Shown here piece by piece: positions 48,649 to 61,160 of a stretch of 64,000 bases of DNA. The translations under genes and the position numbers were made by a program. The notes under the pieces were generated by a model. The model was not told the DNA's origin and made no database searches. It was given only the letters and a program-made list of their open reading frames with translations. Numbering within the stretch: position 1 is the stretch's first letter; each line of letters opens with the position of its first letter. Origin of the DNA: Camarhynchus parvulus. Lineage: Eukaryota > Chordata > Aves > Passeriformes > Thraupidae. Location of the stretch: positions 4,362,733 through 4,426,732 of the forward strand of contig NC_044574.1 of assembly GCF_901933205.1 (NCBI RefSeq). The letters run 5' to 3'.

Positions 48649-50714
48649 GCAATCCAGCTTCTGACTTCACAAAACAAATTTCCCTCCACAGAGCACTGAA
48701 TTGGATCGCTCTTCTCCTACCCAGACAATTTTCCATCAAACTCCAGCTATTCGCCATCCTTAAGATCTTTTCTCTCTGTCAGATGGTTTTAAAATTGGCC
48801 AACTGATTAATATGTGTTAGGAAAAAAAAAAAAGGCAGATTTTCTGTGATGAGCATCATTCCCTCAGAACACCAGTCCAGAATGTAAAGCCCAGAGTATG
48901 GTTCTGCTCTCCTCTCCTGTCTGCAACTGCACTAACATTGGTACTGTAAAACCATAGCAGATTTTATTAATAAATAAACCCTATTTGTTCATAGATAAAC
49001 CCTTTATATGATTTCCACAGTGCCACAGAGCTTGTTTTCCTGTGTGATTTCCCACAAAAGCTTTTGGGTGTATCTGGGGTTTGTCCTTGTTCCTGGTGAT
49101 TTAATGAGAGCTCCTTTGTAGGCTGAAAGTTGTAAGAGAGGTTTTTCCCAGATTTCTGATTTGGTTTAGATGAGTTTTCCCTCTTTCTAATGGGTTAGGA
49201 TTTTGATTGCTTCTTTTCAGTGGCTGCTTTTTCCAACAGCCACTATCAGTGTCCTAGGAATGGGGACACACTTTGAGGTACTCAGGATCAGGTTTGGCCA
49301 TTTAGGCATGAATTAATATTAATAGTGACCGTGCTGTGGTGTATTTCCACCAGGCACACACTCTGAAGAAGCCAAAATTAAAAAAAAAAATAAAATCCAG
49401 GTCATATTTGCCCGTTTTATTACTCTAATGAATTCTTTATGTATAATGCAGTAAGTACATCCTTTCACACGACCCTTATCTATATTTGATCAGTCATTTA
49501 CATTCCCCTGTGTTAAGATGGGCTCTTGCAAATTCCTTTGTGAGACACTTGGTGGACTCTGGGCATGATTTTCATTAGCCTGTTATCAGCCATATTCTCT
49601 AACATCCCTCCCTTCCATCTACAATTATTATCTTACCTTTTAGTCCCAGAATATCCTGAGTTCGAAGGCACACACCATGATCATTGATAGTCCTGTTTAA
49701 GGAGCTGCATTGGGCTGCAAGTCAAGCTTGCAAAAACCTAAAGTTTGATGAGACAAATACCTCCTGTAATTTGTTTGTGCAAATTTGATAAAACAAAGAC
49801 CTTGGGCACAACATCTTGATCATATTCAGTTTTCATCAACTTCATAGGTCTCTGAAAGGACTTGCAAGTTGCTGTCCTTTGTTTAACATGGGTTGCACCA
49901 GTTTGAACGAGATCCCAGGCTTCAGGATGTTCTCAGGCTTATTTATCATCTTCTCTGTTCCTTGAGCAGCAGTATCTCAGTTTGCTCTTTCTGTTACTCA
50001 CTTCCACATAGATTAACTTCTATCACTGTTTATGAATGCTATTTAGGGTAAAAAAAAAAAAGTTTAGCACTTTGAAGCCTGCCAAAAATTGGTGTAGACT
50101 CTAGAAGGACTCTCAGAATAAAAAGCATGAATATTAACTCATGGAATTAGACTGATGGGACACCTAAAACTGAAAGAATGTGCTCTGTTGGAACAGATTT
50201 TTTCGCAGCTAGCCCATACAATGTCAATTATATTATGGATAGACTTATATAAGTTTTCAGTCTGTGGGCTTAAAACTCTCTACTCAAAAACATGCATTGG
50301 TTGCCTCTTTACAGAATGTAAATGCTTTGAGGAAAACACAGGCCTTCCTCCAAAAGAGGAAATCTTATCATCCTGTTATTGCAGCAAAGCTGTCTCGCAC
50401 CCAGACCAGATGACTTCAAATGCTGTAAGAAGGGCCAGCAGCACCTAGAAATTAAATCTTAGTGCTCTAAATCATGGTTAACTGACTTAATTTTGTTGTT
50501 TATCCTCTCTTTACTGTGCTCTGTGAGGATAAGCAAGACTTACTGTCCAGTTTTAGAAGAATGATCTAAAGGTCAGAAAATAAATTTGCTTCTGAAGGTG
50601 AAGCTGCCTCAGTTGAGGTGTTTTGTGTCGTACCAGCATTAGGAGATTCACAGCATTTGAATATTAAGATATAAGGCCAAGGGAAGCATAAGGGCTCAAA
50701 AAGCAAAAAAAAAT

Positions 50715-50778
50715 CTTCAGTGGAAAATAGTGAACCCAGTTCTAATCTTTAGTAGAAAACAGTGAACCCAATTCTAAT
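50715..50778. repeat. Tandem duplication, two 32-bp units
   Basis: Two adjacent 32-bp copies (50715-50746 and 50747-50778) both end AGTGAACCCARTTCTAAT and differ at about four positions. Confidence 0.9.
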
Positions 50779-53700
50779 CAGACTTAATATACATTAAATT
50801 TACAACTTACAAGTACAACAAAATCTTTGTTACAAATATTACAAACTTCTTTCAGCCCCCAAAGACAATGAAGAGCACATCCAAAGAAATAAAAAACTCC
50901 TAGTGAGGGAGCAGAGGGAAGAGGAAAGAGAGAACTCTGAACATTCACACCAGCTGATGTCAGTTATAGAAACCAGGTGGAGAGGTAAAGAAGTGGCTTT
51001 CCTTCAGCCTCCCTGGCAGTCACTGGAGAGTTCATCTCTGGAGGGTGACTTGGGGTTTCCAGCATGTGTCTTGTAGAAGCTCTTTATGCATAGGGAGCCA
51101 TGAAAAATCTGACTTGTAATTAAGGCATCCTAAAGGTGGGTTTGTGTGAGGAGTGCTTTGGCTTTCCAGCTGTCCATAGAGCCAGTCAATAGTGCAGCAA
51201 TCAGTGCATTTCTGGGAACTGTGTTCTCCTTCTCTGATGTGCCCTTTGTTGCAAACAAGAGGACATTGGGAAAGGTTATAAATCCTGAAGGGGGCTTTTT
51301 TTTTTTTTAATTCAAGATCTGTATAATTTAAATAAGGGAAGAAAACAGAGAATGAAATAGTCACAGACCTTCCCTAGCTCACATAACGCTGTGAGCGTTT
51401 GTAAGAGTTGATGCAGTGTTCTGAAAATGCAGAATTTCATGCAAGTGTGAAGTAGTAGCAGAATATCCAAGGAGGCTGTAACTTCAGAATTTAGTCTGGC
51501 AGGAATGTTTATTAAGATTTCTTTTGCAAAGGCAGAGTTGAAGCAAGGTCACACTTAACCAGATGATCCACAGGAGTCTGTGCTGTATTAACCAAGGAGG
51601 AGTTTTTGGCTGTTTCCAAGGGGAAATGCAGTGTTATTGCTGAGATTGCCCCATTCTGTTGCATGAAAATACATTTTGAAAAAATGCTGGCATTTTTTAA
51701 AGGGAGCCAGCCACAAATTAATCTAAACCTCTTTGAACCTGAGGCCACCTGTGGCATCAGCACTTGCTTGTGAGAAACCCAGCGCCTTTTCCTTGTAGCT
51801 CAATAGGTTTGATTTTCACCTGCAGTGACTCCAGTGCTCTTGAATATGGAAATGTGGAAGCTGGCTTCCCAAAAGCAGTCTATTAAATGCTAATACAGAT
51901 TTATTTCTGTGCCAGGGCTACGTGTTTATGCCTTGTATTCTTTTAATAGCCATGCACTGCATTGTTTGTAGCTCTTTTCTAGGTTTGTAGTTGTTTTCTA
52001 GGTACAAAGGTGTTAGGCTGGACTCTGGTGTGATGCTGGCTTAGAAGGCAGAGGTAGCAATGCTCTACTTGATGAAGTCCTCTGCTCTTCCAGCTTCCAC
52101 TGAATTTATGGCCCCAGAATTAGGGACACTCTGAATGTCACCAGCGTGGTCTGAATGAGCTGGGAGCTCCTGGCATGCTGATCAATACTTCCACTTTTTG
52201 TCTGCTCCCATTTGGTAGAATAATTGGTGTATTTACTTCAGGAAAGGACTTAGTAAAATTTTCAAACATCTGATCTAAAGAATTAAGGAAAATGCACTGT
52301 TATTTAAATTACAATCAATAAGGATTTTGATTTGAACTTCTTTGAACGCACATGTCTTTGTCTCCCTCAAAATGCGCTTCTAGGTGTTTATCACTGTGAC
52401 ATTGAGGTTTTTATGGTGCTCTGAAGTGCTCCAGAGGAAATGGAGAGTGCTTTAATACTGCTGATTTACTCTTTCAGGTCTGCAGTAATTTCCTTACTGC
52501 CTAATTATAGGGCTTGGTTTAATTTACTCTACACATAATGTTTACTGATGCACATATGGTGCCATATTTCAGGAAACTATGCCCATATCAGGTAGTTTTG
52601 GGTAAGGCTGCAGTGTGTAACAGTTCCATCAAACAAAGGAAATTTTGAGCTGCAACATAATATTCATGATGGATTATTTTTTTCCTGGCAAAAGCTTCAA
52701 AGTGGTAACCATGGCTGCTTTTGCTTTTTGAAATATTTTATATTTTTATTTTTTTTTATTTATTTTTTTGCTGGAGTCACTTTAAGTGAGCAGAGGGTTG
52801 GCCTTTCAAAGTGCCTTGAGAAGAATTAGGAGGCAAAAGTCAGTGACAGCTCTATTGCATTGGAAGAGATTACTGCACATAGTTTGTGTATTATTCCTCA
52901 GATACTGAGCCCTCGTAAAACCTCAGATATTCCAACAAATCTCTGTGTTTAGAGGATGCCTACCTCTCTAATCACTGCAGAGAAATAAGCATGGAGCTTT
53001 TTAAAATATTTTTTATAAAAACCACTTTAAATGTGGGAGGAGCTCAATGGAAATGTGTAATGTTGCTACATTTTAAATAAAAATACCCACAAACTAGACC
53101 AAAAAAAAAGGCAAAAAACCCACCAGAAATGTATTTCAAGTGACTTCTGTTGATAATAGCTTTACATAAAGAAGCTTTCACTGTTCTGTAGTATCATCTC
53201 AAGAATGACCTGTAGTCACATCAGCTAAAGGCACTTATAGAAGTTTGGGTTCATAAAAATAGCTGCAAATTTTGGTGCAGTAGCATGAGGTAGGGAGCAC
53301 TATAAAACTTGGAGAAAAACATAATCCTTTTCCAAAGACTTCTCTAATTCCATCTTCCTAATGGCTTTTTGAGCAGTGGCAAAGTACATGGAGTTTAATT
53401 GCCAAATGGGATTTCAACATTACATTTGTTTCTTAATTGACATTAATTTTGTTCACTAACTCTATTTCTAAGCGTTATGAAATATCTTTAATATCATGTT
53501 CTACTTGTAATTAAGCAACCAGATACAAAAGGTTTGTTTGCAATTCTTACTGGGTAAAAATTACTGCAAAGGAGAAAAAAACAAAGTATAAGTGAAATGA
53601 GAAAAAAGACCAAAAAAAACCAACCAAGAACAAACCCCAGCCTGATCTCACTGCTGGAAGGGCTTTTTGAAAGGCATGGGTGATAATTGATAGTATCAGG

Positions 53701-54803
53701 TATCAATCATCTCTGTCCATAGGGCGGGATCCACTGGTGACTTTGAGTGACTCTTGGACAGGATGATGAGAAATCCATTTTTGCAGCACACAATCAATTT
53801 TGAATCTTGTTTCAGCCATTGTCTGGCACTTCAACAGACAGGTCTACCCAAGAGCTGTCATCAGCTTCCACTGGGCTCAGTCTCCAGCTCTTGGAGAAGC
53901 TGAAGACAATATTTACTATGCCAGGCTGTTCATGCAGCTGGATTAGGTGGCACTGCAAGTGTGCCACGTGTGACATTTATTGTATTAAACCTGTAAGGTT
54001 TATTGGATGTGACTGCTCACAGTGAGGATAACTTCATTAAGAGTTTTGGTAGAAAATTTCCTTCCCATCTTAACCGATTAGCTATTTCATCTCCCCAAAC
54101 CAGCTTTTTCCCTTTTATTTTTTTACTATATTTGATTAAAAAAAACCCATAAAGCTCCAAAGCTCTACTTCATTTGAGTATCATTTCAACAGGGCTTGAG
54201 ACAGTAAATGAAACTACACAATAGATTGTGCTTCTTAGTTTAATCTTTGCATTATTAATCCATTATCTCTATTCTTACTCATTATCCTCTTCTTTGTCCC
54301 ACCTCTTTTACATCAGACCCTTTAGATTTGCATTTTTGGTGACATTTTTGACACTTTAGAATCTTCTTCAGTTTTCACAAGGTTATTTTTCAAAGTCTTA
54401 TCCCTTTTTCTTTTCTGGCATAACGTATAGGGTTTTTCTTCCCTTCTTTGTTCCTACATGCAATTTCCTGTTCTGCAATTTCATCCTCCCACATTCACTT
54501 TATCACAATTCTACCCTCTCAGGTCATAGAGAATGCAAAAGTTAATCACTGTCTTTTCACTTCTGGGTTATTTTGACTTCCCTAATGCTTTTCACTGTCT
54601 GCTCAGTTCCTACCTGTATTTCTGGCTTTCCCACATTTTTGATTGGAATCTCTGTCCTGTCCTGTACCTGTTAATCCCCTGTATAATTCATTATTTTTAG
54701 AAATAAGAAATATTTAATAGAATCCCAACACTGCTATCAGACTTGGGTCATTTTTGTTCTATCCAGATATGAAAGACAGAGTTCATACCCTGATAATCCT
54801 CAC

Positions 54804-54840
54804 ATGTTTGGGGGTATGTGGTTATCATTCCCCCAAACAT
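54804..54840. repeat. Perfect 11-bp inverted repeat with 15-nt loop
   Basis: ATGTTTGGGGG and CCCCCAAACAT flank a 15-nt spacer. One mismatch outward, three more bases pair (TCA with TGA). Confidence 0.9.
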
Positions 54841-55287
54841 ATGATTTTTTTCTCTGTTTTATGTAACTGCACTAATATTGCTAGCAAGCCTGAGGCTTGC
54901 CATCACTGAGAAATGTTTTTTTGAAAAGGCAGTATAAACTTTTTCTGTCATGAAAATTGATAAACCACCCACCTTGGGCCCCCGAAAAACCCAGCAAACA
55001 AACAAAAAAATTTAAATCAATGGGGATTAAGTACCTTAGCACTTGGTAACTGGGTTCTTCCATGCTTTGGGCCATGAACCGTTTTGAGGAATCCTTTGTA
55101 GTGGCCTGTGTCTAGGAGGAATGTTCTTTGTGTATGTTTCTTATACTCTTCCAAATTTTTGGTCAAAAATTGTCACTTCAACTCTCTTTCTGTTAGCAAA
55201 TTGACCCCAAATCTTTTCCTGATCATGGCTAATTGTCAGTAGAGACAGGAAAGCTCACACATAGAAAAATATATTAAGAAGTTCAAA

Positions 55288-55518
55288 CTAAAAGAGAGCA
55301 GGTTTAGATTAGATTTTAGGAAGAAATTGTTCCTTGTGAGGGAGGGGAGGCCCTGGCACAGGGTGCCCAGAGAAGCTGTGGCTGCTCCTGGATCCCTTGA
55401 AGTGTCCAAGGCCAGGCTGGACAAAGCTTGGAGCCACCTGGGATAGTGGAAGGTGTCCCTGCCTATGGCAGAGAAGTTGGAACTGGATGATCTTTAAGAT
55501 CCAGGCCATTTCATTATT
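55288..55518 (+). mobile_element. CR1 3'-end fragment
   Basis: Plus-strand CR1: GAGCAGGTTTAGATTAGATT, GCCCAGAGAAGCTGTGGCTG, TGTCCAAGGCCAGGCTGGAC, GGTGTCCCTGCCTATGGCAG and GGAACTGGATGATCTTTAAG. Confidence 0.93.
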
Positions 55519-58500
55519 CTAATAAGTATTACCTATCTTTGTTACCTGTATTTTATTTATCTTTGTCTCAAATCTTACTTTTTTAATCTATTCCATAGAT
55601 CTGTAGTTTGAGTATCCAAATGTGATACATGTTCTAAATATCAGTCGTTTTGCTGTTTCATCTACCAAGACATAACTGGTGGTGTTGCTGTCCCCATCCC
55701 CCAAGTTACCATTCTTCTGTCCCATCCTGTGTGACACACTCTGCAGAATTGACTGAGACTTTCTCTTTAGCACCAAACTGCAGCAGCTTCTAATGGTCAC
55801 TGCCTTATCCTCCAGAACTCAATTTCACAGCATATTGGAGGTGACACACCTTTACTGCAGTGGAGAAGGCTTTATTTTCATCCCTTTCAACTGAATTAAT
55901 GCCTGTTTGGGAGCTCTCTGCAGGTGCAAACTGGAGCTGGGTTGCAACACCCATTAAATGGAAAAATGGTGAATAAGGTGCTCCTTGGTAAACTTTTGTT
56001 ACAGGCAGCTCTGCACTGCCAGGCTTTATAAAGTTTAACAATCTGTTGGAGTCATTAATCTCCTGCTGTGGCTTTACCTTCCAGTGGCAGGATTAGACAT
56101 TTAATTCTCTACTAGACTGTAAGTAGCACTGAGACATTTTGGTTCTAAAATTGTTATATAGCGATGGAAAACATCGTTTTGGTGGGCATTTAACCTCTTT
56201 GAGCTCAATTATGGCTGTGAACTGACAATGATAAAACAGCCCTAAATAGTGCTTAGAACAGCAGAGCATGATGCTATCAAAAACAGCAACTTGACTGTGC
56301 ACCATAAACTGATGGAATTGACTGAACTGGAAAGGCATAAAATCTGCCTGTGCACCATTCATGCCTTCAAAAATATTTCCAGGTCTTGATGTTTACCTTC
56401 TATATTTTTTGTTGGTGTGACAAATTTATTTATCTGTTAGCTTTATGTACATCAATAAAGTTTTCTCTCTGACAAAATAAATTAAGCAAGACCTTAATTT
56501 AACGTGCTCCCTCCTCTAATAAATGAAGTTTCACGTGGTGGAATTCGTGCTTTGAATTCATCTCTAAATTAAAAATCCTGTGGGGGGAAGAAACCTAAAG
56601 CGTTGTCTTACAAGTAATAGTGTGTGTCATAATATTTACATCAGAACTCAGCATAAATTAAGACATTGCAAAGGCATTTGTTAATACAGGTGCATGAGCA
56701 AAGCCCTGGTGCTGGTTTTGGAATAAAACATGACAGGCTTTTGCTGCTTTCAGATTCAAATCACAGCCTTCTCCCATTCCCTTCTGAACTGACATTAGCT
56801 GGATCAAACTGAAATCTCTGGGTGCACAAGCCATCACTTAGACTGGACTTTGTTGCAGTATGCACAGGAGCACACAAGATTGCTTTCCCAGTAGTTATTT
56901 ACCGTGATGAATAGCCCTAATTGGATCAAATAGACTGGTAATGGTGAGCCAGTGCTTTTAAATGTCTTGTCTTGTGCCATTAATATTACCTTGTCATGTA
57001 TCCATTTGAGCTCTTGGATGAATGTCTTGCCTTCATACTGCTGTCACATTTAACAAATGATTTTGTCAAGGTATTCTTTACAGCTTGTGGTGAAGGATGG
57101 CAAAATTTGTAGTCTCCTGCTTACATAAAACCTGTTAACTCTACCTTTCAACTTCAATGCAAGGACGTCCTAAAACTCACATAACAAACTCCTAAAGAAA
57201 TTATAGTGCCTCTTTACAAGAGGGGCCAGAATTATTCTACTGACATCTATGATTAACACAGCAGAAGAAAAATAGAATGTATTAATTTTGTATTTATTAA
57301 ACCTGTGACAGTCAGAATTCAGATTCTTGTTTTTCAGCTGCTGCAGATATGAACCTCAGAGTACAACACACAGTTACCATTAGAAACCAGATATCCATTT
57401 TATTCATTCTTTTGTTTCAGAAAGAGCTCTACTGTATATTTACTATGGTAAACCCCAAATTTCTGGTTAGCTGATGCTCTTGCTCTCCTTTTTACTGATT
57501 TCTGGTATATGGTTGTAAGCTGACGATATTTAACACTGATGAAAATAAGCTGCTTACTTGAACATCCTGAGACTGCTGTTACAATTCCATGGGGCATATT
57601 GTTATAACCTGATCCATAACAGCACATTACCTTGGATTAAAAATTGAATTCTTGTTCATTGAATAAATACAAGCCTTTGGAACAGATCCCTCCTTATAGC
57701 AGGACACAAATGGGGAAGTGTTGGTGCTCATTTAGCATTTAAAGTAAGGTTTTAGTGCAGTGGACAGTAGTTTTCACTGGCACGTACTGAACTTGAGCAA
57801 GTTGAATTTTTTAATGATCTTTCACTGAGAATGAGCTGGAAGCCACATTGGATTTTTAAAAGCTTGGTGTGTTCCCTTGGAAATGCTACCATTTGGTTTT
57901 TTTATACAACGGGCATCAAAGTCTGACTGTGGGTACACAAATCAGGCATCTGATCTGGAGTTTGCCAGCAAGCCCTGAGAAATGGATGTCTGCAGAGGAG
58001 AATTATGCAAATTTATGATGCACCTTCTCTGGCAGTATTTCTCCCTTAGTGCTGGCTATAGGTGCAACTACTGATTTCATAGGGCATCACAGAATATCCT
58101 CAGTTAGAAGGGACCCACAAGGATCATAGAGTCCAGCTCCTGGTTGTCCTGCACGCAGCAACCCCAAGAATCCCACCATGTGTCTGAATTCTTAAATTAA
58201 AATATTTTTATAAATACTGACTGGAAATCTATCAACCACAGAATGCAGGGTGCTGTGCTGCTGCACTATTCTCTGACACTGAGCTTCTTAGAACATATTT
58301 TCTTCTTTTTTCTTGCAATGTTTTGATGTATTTGGAACAATATTGTTATTTATATTGAGATGGTACCTATGAAAACTATTCATGGATCGGGGTCCCATTG
58401 TGTGAGATGCTGTGCAAATAGACCCAAAGCATGGTCTGAAAGAGCTTTTAATGTAAGAATAAAATAAGAGTCAGCAAGTGGAGAGCAGCAGATTGATGGG

Positions 58501-59996
58501 AGAAAAAAATAAAGAGTACAAGATGGAAATGTAATAGGTGGTAGCAAACACACACCAGCTTCCAAACTGTTGGCAGGTCTCTGATAGATGATTCTTTTCT
58601 TCTTTTTGTCTTCTTTCCTCCCCCTGTTTGTATGTGTTACTGAGTTAGCTATTCTGAGTGCCTTTAATCATTTTGAAAGGGAAAAAAACCTTTCCAGGTT
58701 GAATCTGGGTAGAATTAATTTTTAAGGAGAATTGAGAACTGCTTAATACGTTGACTGCTTCAGTTGTGATGGAAATAAAATGAATGCCTCCTACAAGCAC
58801 ATACATGCTATTTTGCTTTGCTTGTTTTTGCTGCACCACTCAGGGAATGAAGGAAAATATTCAAAGTTAGCTTTCTCCTTATTCAAATGGAGCTGAGAAT
58901 TGCTGTCATCAAACAGCAAATGCATCTTGGATTGTGTATTTGCAATGTCTGACAATAGGCCAGTTTTCAGTGTGATTGGGTGTTTTGATGGCACCTTGTC
59001 TAGCTAAAGCTTTCTTGTCTGGGCTGCAGAATAGAGAAAATTACCTCTCTGGGTGCTTCATCTAACTAAAAATGCGTGATTTAAGGAGACTAATGGGTAC
59101 CCAAGCCTCAAGGCTAAACAGCTCCTAGTTTGAGTCCACAGTTTTTCATTCTTAACAACCCCAAAGCTGGAGAAAACATTATCAAGATGTTTCTGATCCA
59201 CACTCCCACAGAGCAATTAAGCTTCCAGGAAGAATTATTTAAGATTTCAGTCATTTTTCTGGCTATCTTTCAAATATAAGAGAAGTTTGACATTAATTAG
59301 TGGTCATTAGCGAGGTGGAAAAGAGGTTAGTGGCATTATTCTTACAGTAATATTGTTTCAAATAGATGTTTATATGGACTAACAGGTGGTAAATCTTCGG
59401 TAACTTGTAAGGTGTTTTTTTCTTCCTTTGGAATAAATTGGAATATGTTTTCTAATCTGCCTGGAAAATGCTAAAAAGTTTTTTTGTTTATACTTCTTGG
59501 AGCTATTCAAATGGGAATACAAAGCACAAGGCATCTGCTATACAAAATATTAATTATTGCATGGAATACTATTCACTGGAGGAATTAGAGAAGGCTTAGA
59601 AATATTCAGGCTAATATTTTTTAATGGTTGCTTGGAGTTAAGCTCCTTAATCCATATTTGCCTTTTTAGTGAGCTGAACTGTTTTTTCAAGTAGTGTGGA
59701 GCTTTCAATTCTCATCAATTTGCTGTGTCTTACATGAGTTATCACCATCATTCTGTACAGATCCATTCAGGCCAGTAGGATTAGGTGTATGTCAGCACAA
59801 ATCCCAGGAGGGCTTTGCAGAGCCTGGGCCCTCAAGTTTTTAATTTTGCTTGCTGCAAATATTGAAGAAAAGAATGCAAAAAAATCCAAATTCCCACATA
59901 ACGCCGCGAGACGACACATCAGTGCTTCACTATGAACAGTGGGGAGGTGTGCTGATAAATGTCCTTTACTTACTGCTCTGCTGTCCTTTGTCCCAG
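55519..59996. other. Intronic sequence up to the second CTNNA2 exon
   Basis: One CR1 end at 58083-58192; otherwise nothing recognised until the polypyrimidine tract at ~59976-59994. Confidence 0.5.
58083..58192 (-). mobile_element. CR1 3'-end fragment
   Basis: Antisense CR1: CATCACAGAATATCCTCAGT, AGAAGGGACCCACAAGGATC and ATAGAGTCCAGCTCCTGG. It ends in the CCCCAAGAATCCCACCATG region. Confidence 0.8.
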
Positions 59997-60149
59997 CTCC
60001 GGAAGGCAGTGATGGATCACATCTCAGACTCATTCCTGGAGACCAACGTGCCACTGCTGGTTCTCATCGAGGCCGCCAAAAGCGGCAACGAGAAGGAAGT
60101 GAAGGAATACGCTCAGGTCTTCCGTGAGCACGCCAACAAGTTAGTGGAG
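59997..60149 (+). CDS. CTNNA2: CTNNA2 (alpha-N-catenin) internal exon, 51 codons, vinculin-binding segment
   Basis: This 153-nt, phase-0 exon begins LRKAVMDHISDSF and ends HANKLVE. The middle (TNVPLLVLIEAAKSGNEKE) is the helix that in alpha-E-catenin forms the force-exposed vinculin-binding site; the leucines essential for vinculin docking are present. Ile in DHISDSF, Ser in AAKSGNEKE and Val in NKLVE match CTNNA2 rather than CTNNA1. The acceptor is TTTGTCCCAG and the donor is GAG|GTAAGT. The donor hexamer doubles as the left target-site duplication of an LTR that begins at the very next base (60156). The coding sequence itself is intact. Confidence 0.97.
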
Positions 60150-60155
60150 GTAAGT

Positions 60156-61160
60156 TCTTGGTGTCTTTGTGGTTTTGGCTGACCTCAAGATGTGTCAGAG
60201 AGGCTTTTTTCCCAGCCTGGCAACCAAGGAAGGAGTTAGGATTTTTTTTGGTTTTGGTTTTCAAGTGTGGTGGTGTTCACAGGGGTCCCAGAGCGAGGGA
60301 AGAGACGAGAATCTTGACTCCATGTTTCAAAAGGCTGATTTATTACTTTTTGATGTATATATATATTCCATTAAAATTATACTAAAAGAATAGAAGAAAG
60401 GATTTCATCAGAAGGCTTGAAAGGAATAGAAAAGAATGATAACAAAAGCTCGTGATTCTCAGAGAGTCCGAGCCAGCTGACTGTGATTGGCCATTAATTA
60501 GAAACAACCAACATGGAACAGTCAAAGATACACCACAGCAGCAGATAATTATTGTTTTTCTTTTCCTCTGAGGCTTCTCAGCTTCTCAGGAGAAAAAATC
60601 CTAGCAAAGGGATCTTTCAGAAAACATCATGGCTACATTCAAGGTTGTTTATTTTTCCGTTATCTGTAACATTTTTTCTCTGAGCTGCCGAGGTTTGTCT
60701 GGCAGGTCGGGCTGAGGTACTCTGACTGCCTTCAGAGGCGGTGTTATTTTTTGTACTAAAAACTACTTGTGTATTATTTACAATAATTTCTCAGTACCTA
60801 TCACTTATGTTAGACGGTGTGTTCCTACTTTAAACTAATCTAAAAGTGCCACCATCACTTAGAAGATGGAGGCTAGGAAGAAGGAGAAAGAAGGACAAAA
60901 CACGCCCAAATTCCTTTATCTTGGGACTTGGAGCCCCTATTCTAAAAACTGCAAAATTCTACTTTTCACCTTGTGACAAACTAACTATCATTCTATTTAA
61001 ACTTTTGGGGCTTGTAATTCTTCACATAAGGTTGGTAATTCTTTTCTATGAGTCAAAATCAAAGTCGCAGGGGTTTTGGGCTCTGTGCCAAGGTCTCTGA
61101 GCCCCCTGGCAGGGGCTCGAGCCATCCAGGACAGCCAGAGGGATGTCCTAGGTTCCAACA
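60156..61160 (-). mobile_element. Endogenous retrovirus solo LTR inserted at the CTNNA2 splice donor (interrupted by a younger LTR)
   Basis: Read on the minus strand, it starts TGTTGGAACCTAGG (61160) and ends CCAAGA (60156). The termini TGTTGG/CCAAGA are inverted repeats with one mismatch, as LTR ends are. It is flanked by exact 6-bp duplications, GTAAGT at 60150-60155 and 61161-61166. A minus-strand AATAAA lies near 60650. After subtracting the nested LTR and its duplicated site, its own length is ~627 bp. I recognise the U3 start as a family common in passerines. Six-base duplications suit ERVK- or ERV1-like integrases. No internal viral genes remain. Confidence 0.8.
60266..60637 (-). mobile_element. 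Solo LTR, family A, copy 4 (nested in the LTR at 60156-61160)
   Basis: It starts TGTGGTGGTGTTCACAGGGG and ends ATCATGGCTACA, giving TG...CA termini. The flanks are perfect 6-bp duplications TTCAAG at 60260-60265 and 60638-60643. It is clearly homologous to the copies at 32521, 39291 and 44435. The minus orientation is inferred from CCAAT and AATAAA-like motifs reading on that strand. It is 372 bp. Confidence 0.9.

Larger units (their letters stand above)
48659..55287. other. Anonymous intronic sequence
   Basis: Contains the 32-bp tandem duplication at 50715-50778, an AT-rich tract at ~52734-52771 and the hairpin at 54804-54840. No transposon or exon recognised over more than 6 kb; the low repeat content could reflect constraint or age. 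Confidence 0.45.
42375..59996 (+). other. CTNNA2: CTNNA2 intron (17.6 kb)
   Basis: This intron starts GTGAGC and ends with a strong polypyrimidine tract and CCCAG at 59992-59996. Both flanking exons are phase 0. It carries a solo LTR (44435-44793), nested CR1 copies (45278-46165), a further LTR (48059-48648), other CR1 ends and otherwise anonymous AT-rich sequence. Confidence 0.9.

Noticed and set aside
42294..60149. Assignment of the catenin exons to CTNNA1 or CTNNA3 (with LRRTM2 or LRRTM3 as the nested gene)
   Set aside because: TGRKEKGDP, DHISDSF and AAKSGNEKE fit CTNNA2 as I recall the paralogues, and the nested gene has an intronless coding exon of LRRTM1 type.
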